DNA of 64,000 nucleotides from Guptibacillus hwajinpoensis (GCF_005144865.1 NZ_SWFM01000001.1:930001-994000), one strand, 5' to 3'; shown: positions 44,285 to 52,930, counted from the first letter of the stretch. Notes: generated by a model not told the origin, from the sequence alone. A program made the numbers and translations.

Positions 44285-44658
44285 TACTCAACCCTCATCG
44301 CTGCCGAGCTTGATAAAGTAATCGGACCACTTATAGAAGAAATGACCGGTGTAAGAAAGGTAACTGGATAGGTGATCGTTACCCTAACGTCGCTACCAGC
44401 CGTTTTCGTTCCTCCAGGAGAAACGGACACCTGACCAGAGGTAAGATGTATACTTGAACCACTACTAACCGCAGTTGACACAATCTTTGAATCACTTTCA
44501 CCAATACTTGCTACTCGAGCTGCCTCTCTACTCGCATGATCAATTGTAATGTAAGCATGAAAGATGCGGCCGAAATCTACGATTCCAAACAACAGCATCA
44601 CGAGAACCGGAAGGACAAGAGCGAACTCTACCATCGATTGTCCCTTTTCAGATTTCAT
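44284..44658 (-). CDS. tadE: TadE-like pseudopilin
   Basis: A 124-residue minor pseudopilin: MKSEKGQSMVEFALVLPVLVMLLFGIVDFGR is the diagnostic TadE N-terminus (in parts: KGQSMVEFALVLPV, GIVDFGR), cleaved by the prepilin peptidase before the helix, then DHASREAAR. AGGAGGGA precedes ATG 44658. The ATG overlaps the stop of the prepilin peptidase gene (ATGA), and its own stop overlaps the TadG-like start (TAATG), so three genes are tightly coupled. Confidence 0.92.
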   Translation of the reverse strand: MKSEKGQSMVEFALVLPVLVMLLFGIVDFGRIFHAYITIDHASREAARVASIGESDSKIVSTAVSSGSSIHLTSGQVSVSPGGTKTAGSDVRVTITYPVTFLTPVISSISGPITLSSSAAMRVE

Positions 44659-45149
44659 CCTATCCCTCCTAGAAGTGCAGCACATACTGTTCCAAGTGTA
44701 ATCGCTACTCCGTAAGGGTACGTTACTCCACTGTTTTTGCTGATCCCTTTTACATTCATCAGCGAGTAAAATGTATAAGTAGGAGATTTAAACACTTTCC
44801 AAATCCCGCTTCTTTTCATAAGTAAGATAAGACCAATCACTCCCCCAATTAGTGCCGTATAGAAAAAAGAATGGAGAACGAATGAGGTGCCTGTAAGTGC
44901 ACCTACAGCCGCAAGGAGCTTGACATCGCCTGCTCCCATTCCGCCAAGTAAGTAAGGAATAAGAAGAAGAGAGAATCCAATAAGAAGTCCTGCACCGCTA
45001 TAAAGGAAGCCCTGAAAACCGAGTGTAACGGTGTAGTAGAGTAACCCAATTGCCATCGCTGGGAACGTGACGATATTTAGAATACGCCTGTTTCGAATGT
45101 CAGTTATAAACGAAATAAGTAAGGTAATGCCTAGGATACTGTATGTCAT
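44655..45149 (-). CDS. cpaA: Prepilin peptidase CpaA/TadV (A24 family)
   Basis: A 164-residue polytopic aspartic peptidase that processes Flp, TadE and related prepilins. The two catalytic aspartates are seen in I-T-D-I-R-N-R-R (near residue 17) and in GGMGAGDVKLLAA (near residue 75), the G-x-GD motif. Like other Tad peptidases it lacks the N-terminal methylase half of PilD. It follows flp by 75 bases across a stable hairpin, and overlaps tadE. The RBS (AAGAGGTACTAAG) is moderate. Confidence 0.93.
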   Translation of the reverse strand: MTYSILGITLLISFITDIRNRRILNIVTFPAMAIGLLYYTVTLGFQGFLYSGAGLLIGFSLLLIPYLLGGMGAGDVKLLAAVGALTGTSFVLHSFFYTALIGGVIGLILLMKRSGIWKVFKSPTYTFYSLMNVKGISKNSGVTYPYGVAITLGTVCAALLGGIG

Positions 45150-45174
45150 CTTAGTACCTCTTTGTTTTTAAATT

Positions 45175-45200
45175 TAGCCCCACTTGGGTAAGTGGGGCTA
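45175..45200 (-). promoter_or_regulatory. Intercistronic hairpin between flp and the rest of the tad operon
   Basis: TAGCCCCACTT pairs perfectly with AAGTGGGGCTA around a four-base loop, in the 75-base gap after the pilin gene. No uninterrupted T run follows on the minus strand (AAATTTAAAAA), so it is more likely a partial terminator or 3'-end stabiliser that keeps pilin mRNA in excess over the machinery genes. Confidence 0.7.
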
Positions 45201-45224
45201 GGATAAATCGTTTTAAAATTTTTC

Positions 45225-45386
45225 TTATAGTTTGCTCATGACTGATTGAATTAGACCTTCTATTTTCCCACCAAGCGATACAAAGATTCCTGCTGCTACT
45301 ACTGCTACCCCTGCAAGAATCAACCCATACTCCGCCATACCCTGTCCTTCTTCTTCTCTTGCCAAACGCGCCATTTTTTCTAACAT
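45225..45386 (-). CDS. flp: Flp family type IVb pilin
   Basis: The major pilin, 53 residues as translated: MLEKMARLAREEEGQGMAEYG begins with a short basic-acidic leader. Cleavage after the G of EEEG leaves Q-G-M-A-E-Y, with Glu5 and Tyr6 as in all Flp pilins, followed by a single helix LILAGVAVVAAGIFVSLGG and a short C-terminus. GAGGAGG lies about seven bases before ATG 45386. It is the first gene of the tad operon; its length is typical of Flp. Confidence 0.95.
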   Translation of the reverse strand: MLEKMARLAREEEGQGMAEYGLILAGVAVVAAGIFVSLGGKIEGLIQSVMSKL

Positions 45387-45573
45387 AATTGTTTCCTCCT
45401 CATATTTTGTGGTTTTTGTTTTTTGAAAAATGTATGAATGAAGCATTACTACCTGAAGTGAAGTATTTCTAGTTGGAACAAGATAAGGATCATGGAGACA
45501 ACAATTTCAACCCTAACTTAACCTCTATTCTCTCTGAGAAAGCATTTGATTTTCTCCCCATCCGTTCCCCCTT

Positions 45574-45747
45574 TCAAAGGTGTTCCAAAGTAACCTCTAG
45601 CATAAGTGATTGTTCAATATAGTGTTCACTTTCGATTACTTTGTTCTTTTTATAGAACATCTCTTGAATTAATAATAGTTCGTTATAGCGAATTTGTAAA
45701 TACCTTTTTTTCAATTTTTTTCTTTTTTTCACAAATAAACTAGTCAT
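45574..45747 (-). CDS. Possible small basic protein upstream of flp
   Basis: A 57-residue frame: a Lys-rich start (VKKRKKLKKRY) then an amphipathic LQIRYNELLLIQEMFYKKNKV and HYIEQSLMLEVTLEHL, which reads like real protein (DUF2508-like helices). It has no convincing RBS, and the same frame continues upstream across the antisense of the DUF192 gene, so the start is unclear. It would sit 190 bases before flp on the same strand. The rest of the 430-base gap 45387-45817 is AT-rich with no other gene and must hold the tad promoter. Confidence 0.3.
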   Translation of the reverse strand: MTSLFVKKRKKLKKRYLQIRYNELLLIQEMFYKKNKVIESEHYIEQSLMLEVTLEHL

Positions 45748-45817
45748 ATATTCGTTATTGAGTATTATACGGACTTCAATTATAGTAAAGACAACGTCAT
45801 AAGTTAGGAGAATTGTC

Positions 45818-46159
45818 ATGTTAAGAGAAGAAGAGAACACACTATATCGAACAGTCCCATATACAATTCTAAGAGCGGATACCTTTCTAACCAGATTCAA
45901 AGGATTAATGTTTCGTCGAATACCCCTAAAAGATGAAGGGCTGTTAATTGTTCCATGCAACTCTATTCATATGTGTTTTATGTTTTTCTCCATTGATGTC
46001 GTTTTCCTGACAAAGAATCATGAAATCATTAAAGTAGTAGAAAATCTAAAGCCCTGGCATTTTGTATCCCCTATTAAAGGAGCTCATGCGGTTCTTGAAT
46101 TACCTGCTGGATCGATTAAAGACTCTTCAATAAAAGTTGGAGAATTTATCAAGGTTTAA
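45818..46159 (+). CDS. DUF192 family protein
   Basis: A 113-residue protein of the DUF192 family: LTRFKGLMFRR near residue 25 (normally KGLMFR), GLLIVPCNSIHMCFMFFSIDVVFL and LELPAGSIKDSSIKVGE. The IHMxFMxFxIDVVFL strand is diagnostic. Its function is unknown; members often lie beside Flp/Tad loci, as here (divergent from flp). TTAGGAGAA lies eight bases before the ATG. Confidence 0.9.
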   Translation: MLREEENTLYRTVPYTILRADTFLTRFKGLMFRRIPLKDEGLLIVPCNSIHMCFMFFSIDVVFLTKNHEIIKVVENLKPWHFVSPIKGAHAVLELPAGSIKDSSIKVGEFIKV

Positions 46160-46162
46160 TTA

Positions 46163-46204
46163 GAAAAGCGACAACACCCCTCATAAGGGCGTTGTCGCTT
46201 TTGA
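46163..46204 (+). terminator. Terminator after DUF192 gene
   Basis: AAAAGCGACAACaCCC pairs with GGGcGTTGTCGCTTTT. It lies between convergent genes and can act for both. Confidence 0.92.
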
Positions 46205-46210
46205 ATTTAA

Positions 46211-46960
46211 TCATTTCTTCGCTAGTATCATAAATCTTTTCGAATTCGTTCGAATTCCATCATTCGTTTGATTTTCTCCAATGAACCGATTCAACTTATC
46301 GAAGTCTGTTTTCTCTTCTCCAAAATAAGGAATGATCGGCGTATGGGTAAGAAGAAAAATCAAATCTTCTGGTTTTTGAAAATAGTTTGTTGCATCGTAA
46401 TCAAAAGATTGAATGTCTGAAAATCCCGCTTCTTCTAATTCACGGATATATTTTTCCTTAAGTGAGCCATCCTCTTCTCCAAAGGATTGCCCTCTTCCAA
46501 ATGCCTCTTTAATATTAATCTTATCCGCTTCACTTACTTGCTGGGTTAAAAATAATCCTTCACTCTTTAGCACCCTCGAAACTTCCCTTGAATCAAAAGG
46601 AGCATGGTTGCAAGAAACAACATCGAAAAAGCCCTCTGGGAATTGCAAAGAATTCGATGACATCTGAGCAAAACGCACATTGCTTACATTTGAGTTATGT
46701 AGATTCTTTTCGGCCGTTTCCATCATGCCTTTTGAGAGATCAATCCCTATTAGTAGTTGTAAGGAGGAGGCAATTTTCAAGAGATTTTCTCCACCTCCCG
46801 TTCCAATATCTAATAATAGATCAGTCTTCTTCACTCTTTTCGTAACTTCATCATAGAACTCCCACTTAACTCCTTCTGACATGAGCTGTAAAGAACTGAA
46901 ATCCCAACCGTTCTCTTTTCCTACTTTATTATAAAAGGTTTCGTAATCGATTTGACTCAT
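46211..46960 (-). CDS. Class I SAM-dependent methyltransferase
   Basis: A 249-residue methyltransferase: motif I DLLLDIGTGGGENLL (near residue 48), LIGIDLSKGMM, and FFDVVSCNHAPFD, with the C-terminal TNYFQKPEDLIFLLTHTPIIPYFG segment typical of small Bacillus methyltransferases near the RlmA/UbiE group. The substrate is unknown. It is convergent with the DUF192 gene. The ATG is preceded by AAGGATG about seven bases upstream. Confidence 0.87.
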   Translation of the reverse strand: MSQIDYETFYNKVGKENGWDFSSLQLMSEGVKWEFYDEVTKRVKKTDLLLDIGTGGGENLLKIASSLQLLIGIDLSKGMMETAEKNLHNSNVSNVRFAQMSSNSLQFPEGFFDVVSCNHAPFDSREVSRVLKSEGLFLTQQVSEADKINIKEAFGRGQSFGEEDGSLKEKYIRELEEAGFSDIQSFDYDATNYFQKPEDLIFLLTHTPIIPYFGEEKTDFDKLNRFIGENQTNDGIRTNSKRFMILAKK

Positions 46961-47194
46961 CTGAGTTCATCCTTCCCAATCTTTTCACTACACATAACAT
47001 ACCATTAATCCCATTCTCACGAACCTATAATTTCCATTATTGGGAATAATACATTACAACGTCAGATTCATCTCATATTTTACAAAGTAGTATCTTTTAC
47101 ACCTCAATAGGCTAATTAGGTAGTTATTGGGTTTAACACCTGCCATTTTCGGATACATACCAACTGTACACAAAAATAAAGGAGATGAAGTAAA

Positions 47195-47500
47195 ATGGCA
47201 GAGAAGGATGCAAAGCAAGCAGTAGCAAAAATGAGCGAGGACAAGAAAGACGATATCATGCAGAATTTCCAATCATTTAAAGATTATCTTGGCGATCAAG
47301 TCCATAAAGGTGAGAAGCTTGGTCTTGGTGAAGAAGGTCTTTCTAAGGGTGCTAAGCGCGTAGCTGATTACCTAGCAGATCACGAAGAGCCACGTAACCG
47401 TGAAGAAAAAGTTCTAAACGAGCTATGGAACGTTGCAAATAAGGAAGAGCGCGAGCATATGGCTCACGTACTTGTAAAGTTAGCATCTGAAACAAACTAA
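47195..47500 (+). CDS. DUF3243 family protein
   Basis: A 101-residue soluble helical protein matching DUF3243 (B. subtilis YmfJ group): FQSFKDYLGDQVHKGEKLGL, VADYLADHEEPRNREEKVLNELW in parts, and EEREHMAHVLVKL. It carries an N-terminal charged extension of about 20 residues not found in YmfJ. Function unknown. AAAGGAGATG lies about ten bases before the ATG. A strong terminator follows. Confidence 0.85.
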   Translation: MAEKDAKQAVAKMSEDKKDDIMQNFQSFKDYLGDQVHKGEKLGLGEEGLSKGAKRVADYLADHEEPRNREEKVLNELWNVANKEEREHMAHVLVKLASETN

Positions 47501-47514
47501 ATGAAACATCATTT

Positions 47515-47556
47515 AAAACCGCTGTTATCCTGGCACATAGGATATCAGCGGTTTTT
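47515..47556 (+). terminator. Terminator after DUF3243 gene
   Basis: AAAACCGCTGTTATCCT pairs with AGGATATCAGCGGTTTTT (one mismatch) around seven bases. Confidence 0.92.
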
Positions 47557-47884
47557 CTTTTCATATCGTTTTTTAAAGTACCTCGTCCCTTCCATCACCA
47601 TCACTCCCATACGTGATTTAGCTGCAATGAGAATTGGTCCGACTGTCGCCTCCTTTGCCCAAGAACAATAATCTTTTCCCTCTTTCTATTTTCTACCCCT
47701 AAAAGAAATCGTACCATGATTGAAAATTCAAGTGAGATATCCTTACTAAATTCCCCCCATGAGATTTAGCTTATTTCATTAGTCCTCTACCGTTGCACAT
47801 AATAAAATGAATTGCTCCCTATAGGGATAGAACGATTTTCATTGCAAACACTAATCGGTAGATAACGTTCGGGGTGATTATCAA
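47557..47884. other. Gene-free region upstream of the second ger operon
   Basis: About 330 bases with no gene. It must contain the forespore promoter of the germinant-receptor operon. Candidate pieces are TGCACATAATA at about 47795 and a CCCTATAGGGATAG palindromic stretch at 47817-47830, but no full sigma-G -35/-10 pair was convincing. Confidence 0.35.
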
Positions 47885-49333
47885 ATGAGAATTCGTCGAA
47901 GTAATAGCAACAAACCTAATCCTCAATCGGCAGTAGAGGATCAAATCAAACTAGCATTTCACGACAGCATTGATCTTCAATTCAAAAAGCTAAAAGTCGC
48001 TTCGCTCGACATTACACTTGTCTTTCTTAAAGATATCTCTGATCCTATGACCATTCAGAAAGCCATCATCTCCCCCCTGCTATCAGCGTCAGAAGGAGGA
48101 GGTCCGGTTCAAATAGATGGAATTCCAGAACTCCTCCCCATTGCATCGATTGAAGAAGTAACGGATTTCAATCTCATCACAGCTCATTTAATGGACGGTT
48201 TTACGATCATCATCGTGAAGCATGGTCATATACAGAACGCTTATGTTGTTGATACTACGAAGTTCATCAAGCGTACGCCTGATGAACCAGTAAATGAACC
48301 GACGATTAGTGGTTCGAGAGATGGCTTCATTGAATGTATTCAGGACAATAAAGCTCTACTTCGCATGCATCTGAAATCAAAGGATCTAATCTTTGAGAAG
48401 TTCACCATTGGAACAGATGTTATTACATATATCTACGTTGCCTACCTAAAAGGAAGAACGAAAGAGACATTAGTACAAGAAGTAAGAGATCGCATCAGTT
48501 CAGTGAAAGTGGATTATGTAACGGATGGTGGAATTCTTGAGCAACTTCTTGAACGCAATAAATTCTCTGTCTTTCCTGAATTAACAGCGACGCAGCATCC
48601 TACAAAAGTAGCCAACGCTCTCTTAGAAGGAAGAGTATCAATCTTAACAGATGGTTCTCCAACTACTTTAATTGCACCAACGACTCTCAATATGCTCTTA
48701 CAAACACCTGATGATTATTATTTCAAGTGGATTCCGGCTTCACTCATCAGACTTCTCAGTTACATTACAGCACTTATTTCGGTATTGCTTCCTGCCACGT
48801 ATATTTCACTAGTCTCCTTTCAACACGGTCTCATACCAACGAGTCTTGCCGTCTCTCTCTCAAAAACGCGGGAGGGCGTGCCTTTCCCATCTGTGATAGA
48901 GGCATTTCTAATGGAATTTACAATCGAAATTTTACGTGAAGCTGGTGTACGACTTCCTAAGCCAATAGGCTCTACTGTTAGCATCGTAGGAGCTATTGTA
49001 ATTGGAGAAACAGCGGTTAGCTCTGGCATTGTGAGTCCAATGATGGTGATGGTCATCTCTTTTACTGCGATCTGTTCTTTTGCGATTCCGAACTATCAAC
49101 TAAGTCTTGCATTACGAACTATTCGCTTTTTTATTCTTTTTTCAGCAGCAATGCTTGGGATCTATGGGATGTTGATAGCGATTTTCATCGTTACTACCCA
49201 TCTTGTTAAATTAAGAAGTTTTTCCACTCCATTTCTTGAACCATTTGCACCTATCAACTTGAAGCAATGGAAAGATAGTTTTGTCCGTTTGTACTTTAGG
49301 GCAGGAGCTAAGGAGGATAAAGCAAATGAATGA
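47885..49333 (+). CDS. Spore germination protein, GerA family (receptor A subunit)
   Basis: The 482-residue A subunit of the second germinant receptor. It has the same architecture as the protein at 1317: soluble N-domain with ISGSRDGFIECIQDN and the FSVFPELTATQHP linker, then about five helices with TREGVPFPSVIEAFLMEF, EILREAGVRLP and TVSIVGAIVIGETAVSSGIVSP. The N-terminus is about 45 residues shorter than in the first operon. GGGGTG lies eight bases before the ATG. Its stop overlaps the B-subunit ATG. Confidence 0.95.
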   Translation: MRIRRSNSNKPNPQSAVEDQIKLAFHDSIDLQFKKLKVASLDITLVFLKDISDPMTIQKAIISPLLSASEGGGPVQIDGIPELLPIASIEEVTDFNLITAHLMDGFTIIIVKHGHIQNAYVVDTTKFIKRTPDEPVNEPTISGSRDGFIECIQDNKALLRMHLKSKDLIFEKFTIGTDVITYIYVAYLKGRTKETLVQEVRDRISSVKVDYVTDGGILEQLLERNKFSVFPELTATQHPTKVANALLEGRVSILTDGSPTTLIAPTTLNMLLQTPDDYYFKWIPASLIRLLSYITALISVLLPATYISLVSFQHGLIPTSLAVSLSKTREGVPFPSVIEAFLMEFTIEILREAGVRLPKPIGSTVSIVGAIVIGETAVSSGIVSPMMVMVISFTAICSFAIPNYQLSLALRTIRFFILFSAAMLGIYGMLIAIFIVTTHLVKLRSFSTPFLEPFAPINLKQWKDSFVRLYFRAGAKEDKANE

Positions 49334-50414
49334 AAAACAGTCTTCCCTCCCAATCATTATTTTTCTAATCTCAACAATTATCGGTGTTGGAATTGTCACG
49401 TTACCAAGACAAACCGCCTTAATCGTTGGACAGCCTAATATGTGGGTAAGCGTCATATTTGGGGCAATTATTGCTTTCCTAAACGCACTCTTAATTTTCA
49501 TGCTCATTAAGAGGTACCCAAAACAGACGTTATTTGATTTTGCTCCAGAGGTAATTGGGAAGTGGATTGGAAAGTTATTTAGTTTGGTCTTTGTGGCATA
49601 CGCTATCTCCATATCTGCATTTATAATCCGAACCATGTCTGAAATCGTAAATTACTACCTTTTAGATAGAACACCGAAAGTTGTCGTCCTAGCGGTACTT
49701 ATTCTGTCATGTATGTATCTTGTATCGTGTGGTTTAACAAACATTGTGATGTTCTTTCAGCTTTATTTTCCCATCATTCTAGCGATGTTCTTTTTACTCA
49801 CTATTTTGAGTATCAAGAGCATTGAACCGACCAATTTACGTCCTATTTTTGTAAACGATGGATTCGCACTACTAAAAGGTACAAACACAACTTTTTTTTC
49901 TTTTGTTGGGTATGAGCTTATTATGGTGCTCTCAGGATATCAGTCTTTTACAAAATGGCGATCGATGACAAAGATACTTGGCATAAGCCTCGGAGCTGTT
50001 TGCATCATTTATGTCCTCTTTTTTATCCTGAACATTGGAATATTAAGCATTGGAGAGTTAAAAGTAATTACATTCCCAACAATAGAAATGGCGAAAACGA
50101 TTGAGTATCAAGGCTTTTTCTTTGAACGTTTTGAACTTTTATTTCTATTCGGTTGGATCATAACCATTTTCACAACATTGACCGCGTACTACTATTCAGC
50201 TCTTCTTGGAATATGTAAGACCATTAATTGCAAAAGAAATATTTTCGTCAACATCTTTGTCGGTGCACTTATTCTCTCACTTTCTCTTGTCCCAACAGGT
50301 ATAACAGAGCTGTTCTCTTCCTCTACCTATTTAAATAACTTATCGTATGCAGCACTCATTGGGGTTCCTTTCATCCTACTTGTAGTGTCGGTTACAAAGG
50401 AGAAATTCCAATGA
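49326..50414 (+). CDS. Spore germination permease-like protein, GerB family (receptor B subunit)
   Basis: A 362-residue integral membrane protein with about ten helices, of the spore-germination branch of the APC amino-acid permease superfamily. This subunit forms the likely germinant-binding pocket. IIIFLISTIIGVGIVTLPR is the first helix, and FFSFVGYELIMVLSGY the conserved sixth-helix segment. ATG 49326 overlaps the stop of the A gene; AAGGAGGA sits about eight bases upstream within it. Its own stop overlaps the C-subunit start (ATGA). Confidence 0.95.
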   Translation: MNEKQSSLPIIIFLISTIIGVGIVTLPRQTALIVGQPNMWVSVIFGAIIAFLNALLIFMLIKRYPKQTLFDFAPEVIGKWIGKLFSLVFVAYAISISAFIIRTMSEIVNYYLLDRTPKVVVLAVLILSCMYLVSCGLTNIVMFFQLYFPIILAMFFLLTILSIKSIEPTNLRPIFVNDGFALLKGTNTTFFSFVGYELIMVLSGYQSFTKWRSMTKILGISLGAVCIIYVLFFILNIGILSIGELKVITFPTIEMAKTIEYQGFFFERFELLFLFGWIITIFTTLTAYYYSALLGICKTINCKRNIFVNIFVGALILSLSLVPTGITELFSSSTYLNNLSYAALIGVPFILLVVSVTKEKFQ

Positions 50415-51559
50415 AACGACCAATACTTCTAATTCTTCTATCCTCCCTACTTCTAATTCTTTCTGCATGCTGGGATAGTGACGAAATCGAAGACCTTGGA
50501 ATCATTATGGCAATCGGCCTTGACTATGTAGACGAACAATCTGCTCGCTATTCAATGACCAATCAATACGTTGTACCGAACAATATACCAAGTACACAGG
50601 GGGGAGGAAACCAGGGGAGTCCCTTTCAGAATCTCACCTTGGATGGAAATAACTTTTTTGAAATCATCCGAAAAAATTCGTTAGAATCCGATCGCCCCCC
50701 TAATTACACTCATCTCAAATCAATGGTTGTATCTGAAAAGCTAATTGAGCATGAACCGATTAATAAAATCATAAGCTTCTTTTTGCGGGATCATGAGTTT
50801 AGACGAACGGTTCCGGTATTTATCACAAAAGAAAACGTTGCTACCATTCTTAGTGTGAAACCTACCAAAGAGATGTTTCCAGCTGTACAAATTAAGGAAT
50901 TAACTCAGAACATCGACCGAAGTCTTAACGTCCAGGATAACCTCAATTTCGGGGATTTATCGAAACATCTTTCCGATCGTTCAAGCTTCGTAATACCTGA
51001 AATTTCAATTAATCAAGATCGAATCCACCTGGCAGGGGCAGGTATTATTTCGAATAAAGATAATAAAATAGCAGGCTGGTTAACACCTGAGGAAGTAGGA
51101 GGATTAAAATGGATTAAGGATACCGTTCGAGGCGGACTCGTAACGATTGATCCCGAACAGTCATCTGAAGACCAAATTGTACTTGAAATCAACAAATCTC
51201 AAACCAAGATTGAGCCTGTTCTGAAGGGTGATCAATTATCTATTATTTTGTCTGTTAATGCCTCACTTCGACTTGGAGAGGACTGGAATATTGAAAGAAA
51301 TGTGTTTAAACCAGGCTGGGATAAAGAACTAAAGAAAAACGGAGAAGAAATTGTCAAAGAATCGATTGAGAATGTCGTATCACTCGCACAAGAAGAATTT
51401 GGATTAGACTTTCTGGAGTTCTCAACATGGGTCCGAATTAAGCAACCAGAATATTGGAAGAAACACGAAAAAGAATGGAATTCAGAGTTCAGCAAAGTTC
51501 CAGTAATTGTAAACGTCGATTTTACGCTAACAGGATATGGTACACAGGATATTAATTGA
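50411..51559 (+). CDS. Germinant receptor C subunit, Ger(x)C lipoprotein
   Basis: A 382-residue Ger(x)C lipoprotein: lipobox L-S-A-C (Cys20), followed by W-D-S-D-E-I-E-D-L-G and IIMAIGLDYVD. The N-terminal domain has a Gly/Gln/Asn-rich insert (TQGGGNQGSPF), and the C-terminal region ends RIKQPEYWKKHEKEWN, F-S-K-V-P-V-I-V-N-V. It completes an A-B-C receptor with translational coupling throughout. No D-like gene follows directly. Confidence 0.94.
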   Translation: MKRPILLILLSSLLLILSACWDSDEIEDLGIIMAIGLDYVDEQSARYSMTNQYVVPNNIPSTQGGGNQGSPFQNLTLDGNNFFEIIRKNSLESDRPPNYTHLKSMVVSEKLIEHEPINKIISFFLRDHEFRRTVPVFITKENVATILSVKPTKEMFPAVQIKELTQNIDRSLNVQDNLNFGDLSKHLSDRSSFVIPEISINQDRIHLAGAGIISNKDNKIAGWLTPEEVGGLKWIKDTVRGGLVTIDPEQSSEDQIVLEINKSQTKIEPVLKGDQLSIILSVNASLRLGEDWNIERNVFKPGWDKELKKNGEEIVKESIENVVSLAQEEFGLDFLEFSTWVRIKQPEYWKKHEKEWNSEFSKVPVIVNVDFTLTGYGTQDIN

Positions 51560-51663
51560 TTAGGTCTTTCTTTCTCTTTTCTCCTTGTTAAAGAAAATGA
51601 AAATTTAATCATTATTCTAACTATGGATTATAGAACCACACTACTGTTACAATTTAACAATAA

Positions 51664-51706
51664 CAATCCCCCTTAAGAATCTGTTGTTATTCTTAAGGGG
51701 GATTTT
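51664..51706 (+). terminator. Terminator of the second ger operon
   Basis: AATCCCCCTTAAGAAT pairs perfectly with ATTCTTAAGGGGGATTTTC around eight bases. It ends only about 20 bases before the start of the next gene, so the next gene's promoter must lie upstream of or within it, or the gene is expressed by read-through. Confidence 0.92.
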
Positions 51707-51727
51707 CATGAATCAGGAGGAAGATCG

Positions 51728-52324
51728 ATGAACATTGAAAAAGTAATACAAAGTCATCATGAATTACTGCAGCTATCGGATGCACCATTAACCGTTATTT
51801 CAGAAGTATTATGGATTTTTGTTGGCCTTATTTTCATAATTCATATTGTGAAAGATCGAAAGTTATTTTCTCGTTCCGGGTTTATATATAGAGGAATCTT
51901 CTTTGTTGTAATCCTGGCAATTGTAAGCTATTTAACTTTAACTTTGAACGCTTATAATTTTGCAATGGACGAAAACCATTGGCGTGAGAACTATTTTAAA
52001 CCTTACATTCAATCACTGCCTGAGCAAAAGCTAGAGGTTGAGGATTTCTCTCAAGTGATTCAAGAGAAAGATAATCGAATCCAGTCATATTATCTAAATA
52101 AGGAAACAAAACCAATTTTGCTTGAGTTAACAGTTGTAGATCAAACTACCATAGAAAAAGCTGAACTTATTGAAACGACGATCGCAAAAGAACCGATAGA
52201 AAAGCCTTACCTTACATATAAGTTAATTGAAAAAACCATATCAGACAAATTCAACACGGAAGCATTTTACGAAACGACGCTTCATATCCCGATTGACTAT
52301 AAAGTTCTACCTCCAGCTAAATAG
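51728..52324 (+). CDS. Hypothetical membrane-anchored protein
   Basis: A 198-residue protein with two hydrophobic helices (about 23-40 and 53-72) and an extracytoplasmic-type C-domain of about 120 residues (KLEVEDFSQVIQEKD, LLELTVVDQTTIEKAEL). No family is recognised. AGGAGGAAG lies seven bases before the ATG. It begins just after the ger operon terminator, so a germination link is possible but unproven. The dispersed repeat copy F begins right at its 3' end. Confidence 0.7.
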   Translation: MNIEKVIQSHHELLQLSDAPLTVISEVLWIFVGLIFIIHIVKDRKLFSRSGFIYRGIFFVVILAIVSYLTLTLNAYNFAMDENHWRENYFKPYIQSLPEQKLEVEDFSQVIQEKDNRIQSYYLNKETKPILLELTVVDQTTIEKAELIETTIAKEPIEKPYLTYKLIEKTISDKFNTEAFYETTLHIPIDYKVLPPAK

Positions 52325-52327
52325 TAG

Positions 52328-52556
52328 TTCATTAAAGCTTCGCTCGTATGCTTTAAAGATTTCCGCTCCAGGATGCTCGCTTTCCTTGGTGCGGGCGCTG
52401 AGCCTCCTCGGCGCACAAAAACATTGCGCCTATGGGGTCTCACCTATCCCGCTAGTCCCGCAGGAGTCGAGCACCTTCCGCTCCAATCAGCTAATTGTGG
52501 TTCTTTAAACAAAACTTCTTTCAAAAGCAATAATCTTTTAGAAAAGAGCTTTTAAG
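52328..52556. repeat. Dispersed repeat, near full-length copy F
   Basis: It shares with copy D: GATTTCCGCTCCAGGATGCTCGC, GAGCCTCCTCGGCGCACAAAAACATTGCG, GGTCTCACCTATCCCGCTAG and CAGGAGTCGAGCACCTTCCGCTCCAATCAGCTA (each listed only as landmark, in parts of under 20 identical bases between differences), and it ends AATCTTTTAGAAAAGAGC. Left end is more diverged than in copy D. Confidence 0.85.
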
Positions 52557-52570
52557 AAAATGAAATTCAA

Positions 52571-52616
52571 TCATCCCCCTTAAGTATATCTCTTTATGCT
52601 TAAGGGGATTTTTTGA
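52571..52616. terminator. Second CCCCTTAAG-type terminator
   Basis: ATCCCCCTTAAG pairs with CTTAAGGGGATTTTTT around 14 bases. It shares its CCCCCTTAAG/CTTAAGGGG arms with the ger terminator at 51664, about 900 bases upstream. It can end the 51728 transcript and, on the other strand, the gene at 52622. Confidence 0.85.
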
Positions 52617-52621
52617 TATTG

Positions 52622-52855
52622 TTATTTCTCACTAACTACTCTTCTTCTTTTCTCGTACCATCTTCCAACAAGGTAACTAACCAATGCAGCAATAATAAAA
52701 GGAACGACCGATCCTCCTGCTACAAATCCAGTTGTCGTTTCTTCATAGAATTGAAACATCAATACCTTTATGTGAAACGTGTGACCTACGATCAAAAGAA
52801 TACTACTTACTACAAGATACGATAAAAACGCAATGATGACTGTCTTTGATATCAT
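52622..52855 (-). CDS. Small hypothetical membrane protein
   Basis: A 77-residue protein with two helices (about 5-25 and 43-64), separated by FHIKVLMFQFYEETTTGFVAGGS, and a basic tail RWYEKRRRVV. Function unknown. GAGG lies four bases before the ATG, a short spacing. It is monocistronic. Confidence 0.6.
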   Translation of the reverse strand: MISKTVIIAFLSYLVVSSILLIVGHTFHIKVLMFQFYEETTTGFVAGGSVVPFIIAALVSYLVGRWYEKRRRVVSEK

Positions 52856-52930
52856 AAAACCTCATTCCATTCGATTTGAATTCAGCGATGTATTTACTAT
52901 ATGCTTCTTTTGGATAAGAAGAAGATCTCG

